This document shows positions 32,920 through 41,152 of a stretch of DNA of 64,000 nt, piece after piece. The stretch comes from Streptomyces rhizosphaerihabitans. Lineage in GTDB: Bacteria > Actinomycetota > Actinomycetes > Streptomycetales > Streptomycetaceae. The position numbers and the translations under genes are program-made. The notes under the pieces were generated by a model that ran no database searches, was not told where the DNA came from, and saw only the letters and a program-made list of their open reading frames with translations. Positions within the stretch are counted from its first letter, which is position 1; each line of letters starts with the position of its first letter. Location: the NCBI RefSeq assembly GCF_025399795.1, contig NZ_JAODTZ010000007.1, positions 1 to 64,000 of the forward strand. The letters run 5' to 3'.

Positions 32920-33699
32920 CTAGGAGCGGGGGCTCCGGCCGCGCACGACGGCGAATCCGGCCGCGATCAGGCCGAGGACACCGACGATCAGGCCCGCTGT
33001 GCCCAGGGCGCGCGCGGTGGAGTCACCACTCTTGTCACTCGCGGTGGATTCCTTGGCCGCCGAAGACGAAGAGGACGAAGAGTCGGAGCCGGAGGCCCCG
33101 GTCCCGGTCCCGGTCCCGGTCCCGGTCCCGGTCGAAGAAGTGTCCTCTCCCGTGCCCTTGGCGGTGAGCATCAGCGAGGGAGCCGGACTCTCCGGCTCCT
33201 CCGCGCCCTTCTGAGGCTGCTCGATCCAGCGGACCACATTGCCGTCCGAGTAGGTCTGGAGGGTCTTGAAGCTCAATTGGTCGGTGTCGTCCGGAAGTTG
33301 ACCGAAGGCGACCTCGAAGTCCTGGAACTCGCCGTGGCGAATCCTGCCCCCGGTCCAGGTGATCTCGGAGACGGCGTCGGTGATCGTGCCGTCGTCCGTC
33401 TTGATGGGCTTCTTCAGCTTGATGGTCGTCGCCCTGGCGGTCCAGCCCGCCTGCGGGGTGACCAGGACACCCAGGACCGGGTGATCGGTGGGCAGGAAGA
33501 CCTGCACCTTGGTGGTGCTGGCGGTGTCCTCCTCGTTGGGGACGCGGAAGGTCAGGAGACCGTCCGTGGCTCCCTTGGCATAGCTCTCGGGGTGGACCGT
33601 CACATGCGCGAAGGCCAGCGGGGCAGCGGTCAGGAGGCCCGCGGTGGCGAGGGCGGCGACCGTGCCGGTGCGGCGCAAAGTGGTGCTCATCGGGGACAT
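32920..33699 (-). CDS. YcnI-type (DUF1775) copper-binding membrane protein
   Basis: 259 residues (or 256 from the second Met). Signal peptide with the mature N-terminus at AHVTVHP, the copper-binding histidine of YcnI proteins, then the DUF1775 domain to about 165 (LLTFRVPNEEDTASTTKVQVFLP, GWTARATTIKLKKPI, ITWTGGRI). A Gly-Thr repeat (TGTGTGTGTG, coded by tandem GGTCCC hexamers) and a Ser-rich linker lead to a C-terminal membrane segment. Extracytoplasmic copper handling is the family role. Next to it lies a His/Met-rich membrane protein gene in the same direction. Confidence 0.88.
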   Translation of the reverse strand: MSPMSTTLRRTGTVAALATAGLLTAAPLAFAHVTVHPESYAKGATDGLLTFRVPNEEDTASTTKVQVFLPTDHPVLGVLVTPQAGWTARATTIKLKKPIKTDDGTITDAVSEITWTGGRIRHGEFQDFEVAFGQLPDDTDQLSFKTLQTYSDGNVVRWIEQPQKGAEEPESPAPSLMLTAKGTGEDTSSTGTGTGTGTGTGASGSDSSSSSSSAAKESTASDKSGDSTARALGTAGLIVGVLGLIAAGFAVVRGRSPRS

Positions 33700-33729
33700 C
33701 TGGGGAACTCCGTACTGATGGGGACGTGG

Positions 33730-34317
33730 TCAGGGCGTGTACGCGAGCCCTGCCGGCGGTCCCCGACGCGACACCGCGTGGCGCAGCAGTGCCTGCCGGA
33801 GCGGCCGCGGCTCGGCCGGTGTCCGGCCCGCGGGATCCCCGTGCGGCCGTACGGGGGGCGGTCCCGTCCGCGCCCTCCACCACGCGGCCAGCCCCGGCAC
33901 GAACGCCACGGCCCGGCGCAGCAGGGACCACAGTGCGGCCTCTCCGCGCCGCAGCCACCAGGTCGTCAGCAGGGCGGCCGCGACATGTGCGGCCGTGGCG
34001 TGGGGCGTCAGGGCGTGTGCGTGCGGGGACATCATGGACGCCCCGTGCATGTCCATCGCCATGCGCGGCCGGGCGGCCTCGAAGCCTAGGTGGAGTCCGG
34101 CCTGCGCGACCAGCATCGCGCCGCCTATCCCGAGCAGGGACCGTTCGCGGCCGCCCAGCGGACAGCCGACGGCGAAGACGGCGAGGAGTCCCGCACCGTC
34201 CGCCCAGCGCGGCGGCGCCTGCCCGGTGGCGAGCACGTGCCCCCCGGCGGCCAGCAGCACGCACAGCACGGCGAACACCGCCGCGCGCAGACTCCGTACC
34301 GCCAGGGACGCACTCAT
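33730..34317 (-). CDS. Membrane protein with His/Met-rich loop
   Basis: 195 residues from ATG ending at 34317 (MSASLAVRSLRAAVFAVLCVLLAAGG). Four or so membrane segments. Between two of them lies MAMDMHGASMMSPHAHALTPHATAAH, a Met/His-rich stretch suited to copper binding. It ends 30 bp before the YcnI gene in the same direction, so a copper-linked operon is likely. The C-terminal 45 residues are Arg/Pro-rich and cytoplasmic. The longer frame starting at 34410 has no ribosome binding site. Confidence 0.75.
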   Translation of the reverse strand: MSASLAVRSLRAAVFAVLCVLLAAGGHVLATGQAPPRWADGAGLLAVFAVGCPLGGRERSLLGIGGAMLVAQAGLHLGFEAARPRMAMDMHGASMMSPHAHALTPHATAAHVAAALLTTWWLRRGEAALWSLLRRAVAFVPGLAAWWRARTGPPPVRPHGDPAGRTPAEPRPLRQALLRHAVSRRGPPAGLAYTP

Positions 34318-34448
34318 GAAGCCCAGATACTGCCATGGGGAGCGAGTGACCGTCGCGGCTTGCCCGGGGGAGCGGTCCGTCACGGGCTGCCCGGCTCCCC
34401 CGGTCACCACTCGGATAGGGTCCGGCTGAGCCTGGAAGGGAAACCGAC

Positions 34449-35408
34449 ATGCGACTTCGCTGTGCCGTATTGGACGACTATCAGAGCGTCGCGACCGAGA
34501 TCGCCGACTGGTCGCCCGTCGCGGACACCGTGGAAGTCACCGGTTTCGACCGGCACTTCGCCGACGAGGACGCGCTGGCCGCCGCGCTGGCTGAGTTCGA
34601 CATCGTCGTCACGCTGCGCGAACGCGTGCCCTTCCCGGCGTCCCTGCTGGCCCGGCTGCCCAGGCTGAAGCTGCTGATCGCCTCCGGGATGCGCAACACG
34701 GTGATCGACTACGCCGCCGCCGAGGCGCAGGGGGTGACCGTGTGCGGCACGCCGAGTTCCTCGACACCCCCGGTCGAACTGACCTGGGCGCTCCTGCTCG
34801 GCCTGGCACGGGGAATCGTCACGGAGCACAACGCGTTGCGGGCGGGCGGTCCCTGGCAGAGCACCGTCGGCGCCGATCTGCACGGCCGTCGGCTCGGTCT
34901 GCTCGGACTGGGCAAGATCGGCGGCCGGGTGGCCCAGGTGGGCCTCGCCTTCGGCATGCGGGTGAGCGCGTGGAGCCAGAACCTCACCGAGAAGCGGGCC
35001 GAGGAGGTCGGGGCGGAGCTCGCCCCTTCCAAGGAAGAGCTGCTGGCGGGAAGCGACTTCGTCTCCGTCCACCTCGCGCTCGGCGACCGCACACGGGGTC
35101 TTGTCGGCGCCGCCGAACTGGCCCTCCTCAAGCCGACCGCCTTCCTCGTCAACACCTCGCGCTCGGCGATCGTCGACCAGGACGCCCTGCTGGCCGCGTT
35201 GCACGCCGGTCGGATCGCCGGAGCGGGCCTCGACGTGTTCGACGTCGAGCCCCTGCCCGCCGCCCATCCGATGCGCTCGGCCCCCCGTCTTCTGACGACC
35301 CCGCACCTCGGCTATGTGTCGCGTTCCAACTACGAGACGTACTACGGCGCGGCGGTCGAGAACATCCAGGCGTTCCTCGCGGGCGCACCACTGCGCCGCC
35401 TCGGCTGA
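34449..35408 (+). CDS. D-2-hydroxyacid dehydrogenase family protein
   Basis: 319 residues. NAD-binding Rossmann motif GLGKIGGRVA at about 153-162; catalytic residues of the family: Arg in NTSRSAIVD (about 237), Glu in DVEPLP (about 267), His in TTPHLGYV (about 287). Reaction: NAD(P)-dependent reduction of a 2-oxoacid, substrate not predictable. AAGGGAAACC before the ATG. Divergent from the membrane protein gene with about 130 bp between them. Confidence 0.92.
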   Translation: MRLRCAVLDDYQSVATEIADWSPVADTVEVTGFDRHFADEDALAAALAEFDIVVTLRERVPFPASLLARLPRLKLLIASGMRNTVIDYAAAEAQGVTVCGTPSSSTPPVELTWALLLGLARGIVTEHNALRAGGPWQSTVGADLHGRRLGLLGLGKIGGRVAQVGLAFGMRVSAWSQNLTEKRAEEVGAELAPSKEELLAGSDFVSVHLALGDRTRGLVGAAELALLKPTAFLVNTSRSAIVDQDALLAALHAGRIAGAGLDVFDVEPLPAAHPMRSAPRLLTTPHLGYVSRSNYETYYGAAVENIQAFLAGAPLRRLG

Positions 35409-35716
35409 CCGGGGCCCGCTCGGCCAGCCGCTCGGCCGCTCGCCGTCCGTCCGCCCAGACCGTCCGTCCGTCCGCCCAGACCGTCCGCCCGTCCCCCGCT
35501 CATCCGTCCATCCGTCCATCCGTCCACCCGATCGGCATGCCCGGTGAGCCCGTTGAGGTACCGCTCGGCCCGAACCGAATGAACGGCCGCTCGTCCGGAC
35601 CCCGTTCGAAGAGGGATCTCCTGGTGAACGCCCGTGACCAGGCGTGGGTCGACGCGTTGAAGGGGGAGTGCGGTCGCGTCTGTGCCACCGCGCTCATCGA
35701 TTCGAAGGAGAACGTG
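35409..35716. repeat. CCGTCCGT-type tandem repeats before chaplin gene
   Basis: About 300 bp without a gene. From 35440 to 35530 runs an imperfect array of GTCC-containing units (CCGTCCGTCCGCCCAGA twice, then ATCCGTCC four times). The last 180 bp should hold the chaplin promoter. Confidence 0.7.
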
Positions 35717-36040
35717 ATGTCTCGCATCGCGAAGGCCGCCGCAGTCGTCGTCGGCACGGGTGCCGTGGCGCTCAGCGGGGCCGGTCTGGCCATGGCTGAC
35801 GCCGGCGCCCAGGGCGGGGCCGTCGGCTCCCCCGGTGTCCTGTCGGGCAACGTCATCCAGGCGCCGATCCACGTGCCGGTCAACGTGTGCGGCAACACGA
35901 TCAACGTCGTCGGTCTGCTGAACCCGGCCTTCGGCAACACCTGCGTGAACGGCAGTGATGGTCACCACAAGGAGCGCCACGGCGCCACCGGTGGCGGTCA
36001 CCACAAGGCGCGCCACGCCGACCACGGCTACGGCAACTGA
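35717..36040 (+). CDS. Short chaplin with His-rich tail (ChpG-like)
   Basis: 107 residues from ATG 35717 (GAAGGAG upstream). Signal peptide to about AMADAGA, then one chaplin domain: GSPGVLSGNVIQAPIHVPVNVCGNTINVVGLLNPAFGNTCVNG with the two conserved cysteines. Unlike standard short chaplins it ends in a 30-residue tail rich in His, Lys and Gly (HHKERHGATGGGHHKARH). Chaplins assemble into amyloid-like surface films that let hyphae escape water. The position next to a tyrosinase pair matches S. coelicolor chpG as I recall. A strong terminator follows. Confidence 0.88.
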   Translation: MSRIAKAAAVVVGTGAVALSGAGLAMADAGAQGGAVGSPGVLSGNVIQAPIHVPVNVCGNTINVVGLLNPAFGNTCVNGSDGHHKERHGATGGGHHKARHADHGYGN

Positions 36041-36055
36041 GCCCAGCGCGCGAAA

Positions 36056-36086
36056 GGCCCCCGGCAGGAAGTCACTGCCGGGGGCC
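36056..36086. terminator. Terminator after chaplin gene
   Basis: Perfect 11-bp stem GGCCCCCGGCA / TGCCGGGGGCC with a 9-nt loop, 15 bp after the stop codon; may serve both this gene and the convergent tyrosinase gene. Confidence 0.8.
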
Positions 36087-36177
36087 TCGCCGTGCCCGGT
36101 GCGCGCACGGGGTGATGCCCGCTCGCGCTGCCCGTGGGTGCCCGTCATCCGTGGGTGTCCGTACCCGTGGGTGCCCG

Positions 36178-37044
36178 CTACGCGTACCGGTAGATGCCGC
36201 TGTGGTCCTCCATCGCGTCCGGCGTCACGCCCCACGGAGGCATCTTCTCGTGCCGGGCGACGACGCGGCGGTACTGGGAGTCACGTGGCCCCGGGGGCCG
36301 CTCGGGCAGATAGCGGGCGCCCCCGTGCCGCTTCTGCCAGCGGGACCACTGGAGGTCGACGAAGGCGTGGTGCAGCCAGAAGACGGGGTCGTTGACGGAG
36401 GCCCCGCCCAGCATGTGGCCGCCCACCCAGCGGTGGACGCGGTTGTGGTTGGCCCAGGTGGCGTTCCCCGGCCCGTGTCCCCACCCCTCCAGCCGGTTCC
36501 GGAAACCGCGCGTGGAGGTCGAGTTGAAGGGAGCCGTGTCGTAGACGGGGTCGTCCAGGGCGGAGTTCAGTTCGCCTCGGGTGGGCAGCTGGAGCGGCTT
36601 CCGCGGGCGGCCGAACTCGCGCATGAGGAACTCGCCGTCGGTGACACCTTCCTTGATCTTCCAGTTGCCCTGCGCGTAGGCGAAGGGTCCGGTCATGACC
36701 TGCCGGTCCGAACGCCGCCCGTCGCCGCCGAGCAGATCCTTGGTCCACGGCGCGGTGGACGGCGTGCGGTCCCGGGTCCAGTCCCAGTACGGCACGCTCA
36801 CCCCGGGGTCCACGCGGCGCAGCGCCCGTTCCAGGTCCAGCAGGAACCGCCGGTGCCAGGGCAGGAACGAGGGCGCCATGTGGGCCGCGCGCAGTCCGCC
36901 CTCGCCGTCCGAGACGTAGTACTCGATGTGCGTCCGGACGAATCCGTCGTACTCCCCCCGGCGTTTGACCTCCAGCATCGCGGTGACGAAGCGGCGCCGC
37001 TCCGCGCTCGTGAGGGTGCTGACGTTCTTACGCGTGTACACCAT
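36178..37044 (-). CDS. Tyrosinase (MelC2/MelD2-like)
   Basis: 288 residues from MVYTRKNVSTLTSAERRRF; GGAGGGGAG upstream. Type-3 copper centre: CuA histidines in FVRTHIEYY, LRAAHMAPSFLPWHRRF; CuB in NHNRVHRWVGGHM and FWLHHAFVDLQW. Oxidises monophenols and o-diphenols to quinones, precursor of melanin. It has no signal peptide of its own and needs the Tat-exported caddie protein encoded just upstream, with which it overlaps by 17 bp. The longer frame upstream (to 37101) belongs to the caddie gene. Confidence 0.93.
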   Translation of the reverse strand: MVYTRKNVSTLTSAERRRFVTAMLEVKRRGEYDGFVRTHIEYYVSDGEGGLRAAHMAPSFLPWHRRFLLDLERALRRVDPGVSVPYWDWTRDRTPSTAPWTKDLLGGDGRRSDRQVMTGPFAYAQGNWKIKEGVTDGEFLMREFGRPRKPLQLPTRGELNSALDDPVYDTAPFNSTSTRGFRNRLEGWGHGPGNATWANHNRVHRWVGGHMLGGASVNDPVFWLHHAFVDLQWSRWQKRHGGARYLPERPPGPRDSQYRRVVARHEKMPPWGVTPDAMEDHSGIYRYA

Positions 37045-37489
37045 GGTGGTGGCCGCTCCCCTCCGCGCCGTTCCCCCGCCCGCCGGTCCCCCGCACGCCA
37101 CCCGGGGCCGCTCCGCCCGCCTTGCCGTCCATGCCTCTGAGATGCTCGGCGGGGCCCAGCTCGTCGACGGCCGCGCGTACCGCCGTCAGCGGTGTCGGAT
37201 ACGACTCGTAGTGATCCACCATGCTGAGATAGCTGCCGTCCGCGCGGCGCATCAGATGCAGCGGCCGGCTGTCCACCGTGACCTGCCATTCGCTGCCGGT
37301 GAACGCCGCCCGGCCGTCCGAACCGCTCTTCGTGCCGAGGATGTGCCGGCCGCGGTACACCTCGTCGAAGGAGAGGTCCTTGGGGCGGAGCCGGCGCGGC
37401 GGCCGCGAGGCCGCGACGACGGGGGCCAGTGCCACGCCGACGGCCGACATGAGCAGACCCCGCATCGCACCACGCCGGGTCAACGCCAT
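37028..37489 (-). CDS. Tyrosinase cofactor/caddie (MelC1/MelD1-like)
   Basis: 153 residues from MALTRRGAMRGLLMSAVGVALAPVV, a twin-arginine signal. The core carries the caddie pattern FDEVYRGRHILG, WQVTVDSRPLHLMRRADGSYLSMVDHYESYPTPLTAVRAAVDELG. It delivers copper to apo-tyrosinase and carries it through the Tat pathway. The extra C-terminal tail is Gly-rich and ends HHHGVHA, a possible copper site. Stop overlaps the tyrosinase start. Confidence 0.9.
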   Translation of the reverse strand: MALTRRGAMRGLLMSAVGVALAPVVAASRPPRRLRPKDLSFDEVYRGRHILGTKSGSDGRAAFTGSEWQVTVDSRPLHLMRRADGSYLSMVDHYESYPTPLTAVRAAVDELGPAEHLRGMDGKAGGAAPGGVRGTGGRGNGAEGSGHHHGVHA

Positions 37490-37721
37490 TCCACCCGCCA
37501 CCCGCTCCTCCCCGCGGCGGCGCCCCCAGCGGGCCGGCACCCGGCCCGGTCCGCGCCTCGGCGCTCTGCTCGACACCCAGCTGACGAACATGCTTCTCTC
37601 CTCGACGAATTCAGGATGTTTCGGTCGGCTTCAGCGGGTCAACGACGGCGGCCCCCGATGGTTCGGCAGGCAGGCAGGCCCTGTCCGGACTCCCGGGCCC
37701 GCTCCCCCGGACGGGTCGGCT

Positions 37722-37761
37722 AGGGCCTGTCGTTCGGACCAGGCCCCAGGCGACAGGCCCT
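37722..37761 (-). terminator. Terminator of secreted-protein gene
   Basis: Perfect 11-bp stem AGGGCCTGTCG / CGACAGGCCCT directly after the stop of the minus-strand gene at 37767. Confidence 0.75.
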
Positions 37762-37766
37762 AGGCC

Positions 37767-38282
37767 CTAGGCCCCCGGGGCCATCTCCAGGTTCGCCCCC
37801 GGCACCGTCTTCAGCAGCGGCGTGAGCACGGAGGCCTGAGGCACCTTCAGACCGGGGAGACCGAGGCGGTCGGGGTTGGGCGCGCCGAGCGGGCCGTCCA
37901 GGGACGCTCCGGGGGTCAGCGTCCGCAGGTCGGCCGCCGGTGCGGAGAGACCGAGGTGGTCGAATCCGTCACCGAGGACGTACGGGAGGGGTGTACGGAC
38001 GTCCGCCCCGGGCAGCCCACCGCTGAGCGGCACTTGCGGAACGGCCCGGTCGGGGATCATCCGGCCCTCGGCGTACCGGGGCCCCTCCACCCGGCCCGGC
38101 AGGGGCAACGGCAGTTCACCCGCGATGCTGGGTGCCTTCAGGCCGGGGGACTGCTCGACACCGTTCAGCGGCACGGGGATGGGGACCGCGTCGGCCGCGA
38201 CGGCGGGGGCCGTGGCGGCGGCACCCACCGCCGCCGCACAGGTCATGACGGCGGCGAGGGTTCCTCGTGCGGTCGGCTTCAT
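37767..38282 (-). CDS. Secreted Pro/Leu/Gly-rich protein
   Basis: 171 residues from MKPTARGTLAAVMTCAAAVG with a signal peptide cleaved near APAVAADA. The mature part has no cysteine and repeats short Pro/Leu motifs (PIPVPLNGVEQSPGLKAP, LPLPLPGRVEG, TPLPYVLGDG, LGLPGLKVPQ), like several small secreted proteins of unknown role encoded near chaplin genes in Streptomyces. Probably extracellular or wall-associated. Confidence 0.75.
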   Translation of the reverse strand: MKPTARGTLAAVMTCAAAVGAAATAPAVAADAVPIPVPLNGVEQSPGLKAPSIAGELPLPLPGRVEGPRYAEGRMIPDRAVPQVPLSGGLPGADVRTPLPYVLGDGFDHLGLSAPAADLRTLTPGASLDGPLGAPNPDRLGLPGLKVPQASVLTPLLKTVPGANLEMAPGA

Positions 38283-38399
38283 CTCAGGTACGGTCCCATT
38301 CAGGATTCGGGGCTCAGCGTCTGTACCACGTAACGATTCCGGGAACGTCATCAGCTAAAGACTCCACCGACGGACTCAATAGTCGTCCGATAGGGAGAA

Positions 38400-39032
38400 T
38401 CAGCCCGTCCAGAAATCCCACCATCGGGTGAGGATCAGCATTCCGATAACACCGATGTGCAGCACCGGAAGAACCCAGGTGAATTCCGCGAGGAATACCT
38501 TCAGCCACTCCGGAGCGGGCAGGAAATCATTCCGCACGTTGAAGGATGTGACATACCAGAACATGATGATCGTGGCGACCCATGCCAGACAGCACCACAG
38601 GCACAGCGAGTTGATCCGGTAGAACGACTGGAACTGGAGCCAGGTGCAGAATCCGACACCGAAGAGCATGCCCGTGTTGAAGGTCAGCCAGTACCAGCGC
38701 GGGAATCCCGCACCGGTCAGCAGGCTCACGCCGACACAGATGACCACGCCGTACGCCACCAGGCCCAGCATCGGGTTGGGGAACCCGAAGGCCGAGGCCT
38801 GCTCGCTCTTCATGATGTTGCCGCAGGAGACCACCGGGTTCAGGCTGCATCCCGGAACGAAGTTCGGGTTCTCCAGCAGTTTGAACTTGTCGATCGTGAT
38901 GACCCACGCGGCCAGCAGGCCGGCCGCCCCCGTGATCACGAGCAGCAGGGCGAGGGCACGGCCGCTGCCGACGGCGCGCCCGTGCGCACCGCCGCCGTCG
39001 CCGCCCGCCCCCCGTCCCGCGGCGGCCGCCAT
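38400..39032 (-). CDS. VKOR-family disulfide-forming membrane protein
   Basis: 210 residues. Four to five membrane segments with the two cysteine pairs of vitamin K epoxide reductase proteins: VPGCSLNPVVSCGNIM on the outer side and LCLWCCLAW (CxxC) in a membrane helix near the quinone. It re-oxidises a DsbA-like partner to make disulfides in exported proteins; chaplins and others here have cysteine pairs. Start by ATGA overlap with the DUF5949 gene. Confidence 0.9.
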   Translation of the reverse strand: MAAAAGRGAGGDGGGAHGRAVGSGRALALLLVITGAAGLLAAWVITIDKFKLLENPNFVPGCSLNPVVSCGNIMKSEQASAFGFPNPMLGLVAYGVVICVGVSLLTGAGFPRWYWLTFNTGMLFGVGFCTWLQFQSFYRINSLCLWCCLAWVATIIMFWYVTSFNVRNDFLPAPEWLKVFLAEFTWVLPVLHIGVIGMLILTRWWDFWTG

Positions 39033-39529
39033 CAGCTGCGCAGGCTGCGCGCGGGCAGCAGCACGTGCGCAGCGCTGAGCAGGGTCTCCTCGTCGCCCGC
39101 GAAAGCCGTCAGGTTCTCGGGCGCGACGGGCTCGCCGGGCACGGCCACGGGCCAGGCGCGGGTGGCGAACAGGAAGTAGGCGTAGCCGCGTTGGGCCACC
39201 GCGGCGAGCCACTCCGGCGGAGCGATGCACTGGGCGTTGAGGTGCGGCATGCTGACGACGGCCTGGCCGGCCTCGACGAGCAGGGTGAGAGGCAGGCTCG
39301 GGTGCTGTGAACCGTCGATGAGCGTGTCGCCCACGGGCAGTCCGTTGTCGATCAGCAGCTGCCGGACGGCGGCCGCGGATCCCTCCGGGCCGCCTTCGCC
39401 GTCGCCCAGCGAATAGGCGAGGAGATAGGGCATGTCTCCGTCGGGGGCGTCACCGCTGAAGGCCATGACGGCGAGCGTGCCGAGATCGGCGACCCGAAGG
39501 GGCCGCATTTCGCTTGAGGTTGAGGTCAC
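39032..39529 (-). CDS. DUF5949-like protein
   Basis: 165 residues, cytoplasmic: MTSTSSEMRPLRVADLGTLAVMAFSGDAPDGDMPYLLAYSLGDGEGGPEG..., with LTLLVEAGQAVVSMPHLNAQCIAPPEWLAAVAQRGYAYFLFATRAWP. Conserved in Streptomyces beside the VKOR gene as far as I recall; DUF5949 is my best match. It overlaps the VKOR start by 1 bp (ATGA) and is the first gene of that operon. Function unknown. Confidence 0.75.
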   Translation of the reverse strand: MTSTSSEMRPLRVADLGTLAVMAFSGDAPDGDMPYLLAYSLGDGEGGPEGSAAAVRQLLIDNGLPVGDTLIDGSQHPSLPLTLLVEAGQAVVSMPHLNAQCIAPPEWLAAVAQRGYAYFLFATRAWPVAVPGEPVAPENLTAFAGDEETLLSAAHVLLPARSLRS

Positions 39530-39694
39530 CGCGGAACCTTATCGATGCGCCCGTTCGGGTTCTGACCCGAAATCACCCGACCGGGCGATGACCGGGAGCG
39601 TGACCACACGAACGAGGGATTTGGTTCGAACAGCGCGAAGGGCCGATTCCGCGCCCGCGGAACCGGACCTTTTCACCGCATCGGATGTACGACC

Positions 39695-39934
39695 TCAGCC
39701 GTTGACGCAGGCGTTGCCGAAGGTCGGGTTCAGCAGGCCGACGACGTCGACCGTGTTGCCGCAGACATTGACCGGAACGTGAACGGGAACCTGCACGACG
39801 TTGCCCGACAGGACACCCGGGGAATTGACCGCCGCACCCTCGGCACCGGAGTCCGCGGCAGCGCTCCCCGCTGCGGCACCCGCGGCCATTCCGGCGGTGG
39901 CGAAAATCAGCGCGGCCTTCTTGGCAGTGTTCAT
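39695..39934 (-). CDS. Short chaplin
   Basis: 79 residues. Signal peptide MNTAKKAALIFATAGMAAGA..ADSGAEG, then one chaplin domain, NSPGVLSGNVVQVPVHVPVNVCGNTVDVVGLLNPTFGNACVNG, ending right after it, as in ChpE-H. Two cysteines for the intramolecular disulfide. GAAAGGACTG before the ATG. One of two short chaplins flanking the small secreted-protein gene at 40033; either may correspond to chpF. Confidence 0.93.
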   Translation of the reverse strand: MNTAKKAALIFATAGMAAGAAAGSAAADSGAEGAAVNSPGVLSGNVVQVPVHVPVNVCGNTVDVVGLLNPTFGNACVNG

Positions 39935-40032
39935 TGTCAGTCCTTTCCTCGGAGATTTTCTCGGAGATTTTCTCCAGAGCCTAGAGAAATATCGACGGGC
40001 ATTACGGAAAGACACGCACGCAATGGATACGA

Positions 40033-40335
40033 CTAACCCTGAAGGGGAATCCCGCCGAGAAGCTGCTGAGGCCCGACGGCTTTGTTGATCTTCTTCGTCG
40101 CGCCGTTCACGCCGTTGAGCGGCGAGCTCTTGTTCTCGGTGTCGAGCGCGTTCGACTGGTGCTGCAGAGGCAGGACGTCCTGCGCGCTGAGCGAACGCTG
40201 ACTGGTGACGGTCTCCAGGGCGCCGTTGAGGCTGGAGGGCGTGAGGCCGGAGGCTCCGGCGGCGAACGCGGGCGCGGCGGCACCGGCCACGGCCAGGGAC
40301 CCGGCGACTACAGCGACGACCTTGAGAGACTTCAT
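40033..40335 (-). CDS. Small secreted protein between chaplins
   Basis: 100 residues. Signal peptide MKSLKVVAVVAGSLAVAGAAAPAFA; the mature 75 residues contain no cysteine: GLTPSSLNGALETVTSQRSLSAQDVLPLQHQSNALDTE... KKINKAVGPQQLLGGIPLQG. It is not a rodlin (no match to the RdlA/B pattern) and has no chaplin motif. GAAAGGAACACG before the ATG. Located between two chaplin genes, so it may be a surface-film component. Family not recognised. Confidence 0.8.
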   Translation of the reverse strand: MKSLKVVAVVAGSLAVAGAAAPAFAAGASGLTPSSLNGALETVTSQRSLSAQDVLPLQHQSNALDTENKSSPLNGVNGATKKINKAVGPQQLLGGIPLQG

Positions 40336-40596
40336 CGTGTTCCTTTCTTCGGCGACTCATGTCACCGGAGGGAATTCCTCTTTGCGCTGCCTAACGAGCA
40401 CCGAACGCGACGGAAACTCCGCGAGCAGAAAATCCCTGCGCCCCACCCGCACCCGACCGGACGAACGGGGCGTCTCATCCTCATATAGGACCCCGGACGA
40501 CCCCGTAGGACCCCGTCCTTCTGTCCCGTGCGAGAAAACGCGGACCGACCGCCCCCCTCTCGGGGTGACGGCCGGCCAGAAGGGTCCGCGCTGACG

Positions 40597-40836
40597 TCAG
40601 TCGTTGACGCAGGCGTTGCCGACCGCGGGGTTCAGCAGACCGATCACGTTGATGGTGTTGCCGCAGACGTTGACCGGAACGTGAACGGGAACCTGCGCGA
40701 CGTTGCCCGACAGGACGCCCGGGGAGTGGGCGGCCGCGCCGTGCGCGTCGCTGTCGGCGGCGGCGATGCCGGCGGTGCCGGCCACAGCGGCGGCGGCAAC
40801 GGAGGCCAGGGCCAGGCCCTTCGCGATACGCGACAT
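40597..40836 (-). CDS. Short chaplin
   Basis: 79 residues from MSRIAKGLALASVAAAAVAG (AAGGAGC upstream; an ATG 27 bp earlier lacks a good site). Chaplin domain HSPGVLSGNVAQVPVHVPVNVCGNTINVIGLLNPAVGNACVND ends the protein. Same plan as the chaplin at 39695 and 57153. Confidence 0.93.
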   Translation of the reverse strand: MSRIAKGLALASVAAAAVAGTAGIAAADSDAHGAAAHSPGVLSGNVAQVPVHVPVNVCGNTINVIGLLNPAVGNACVND

Positions 40837-41152
40837 GGGGAAGTGCTCCTTGGAAATCGACACAACATCCGGGCGGGATGCCCGGCTCTGGATTCAACGC
40901 GCGGCGCACACGCGGGTTGTGCCTCCAAAGGGGTGATCTCGCAAACGGTCGAGCTTGACGATTCCGACACACATGCAATCTTTCCCGGATAAATACGGAC
41001 ACCGGCTAGAGTCGGGCTCCTCCAAGGCGTCTGGAAGCAGGCGCCGACCGGCGTCGGGAGCGGACGGGGGGCCGACGCGCACCCCTCTGATCCTCAGACT
41101 TCCGTCCTTCCGCTGGTCCAGAACCTTTTCCCCCGAAAGGGCACCGCCGGTC
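40837..41152. other. Divergent promoter region
   Basis: About 315 bp between a chaplin gene and a secreted-protein gene read the other way. No gene. Should carry both promoters; chaplin genes are normally driven by the sigma factor BldN, but I could not point to a certain -35/-10 pair. Confidence 0.4.

Noticed and set aside
40033..40335. Small secreted protein between chaplins considered as rodlin
   Set aside because: Lacks cysteines and the sequence pattern of RdlA/RdlB and is shorter; only the location is similar.
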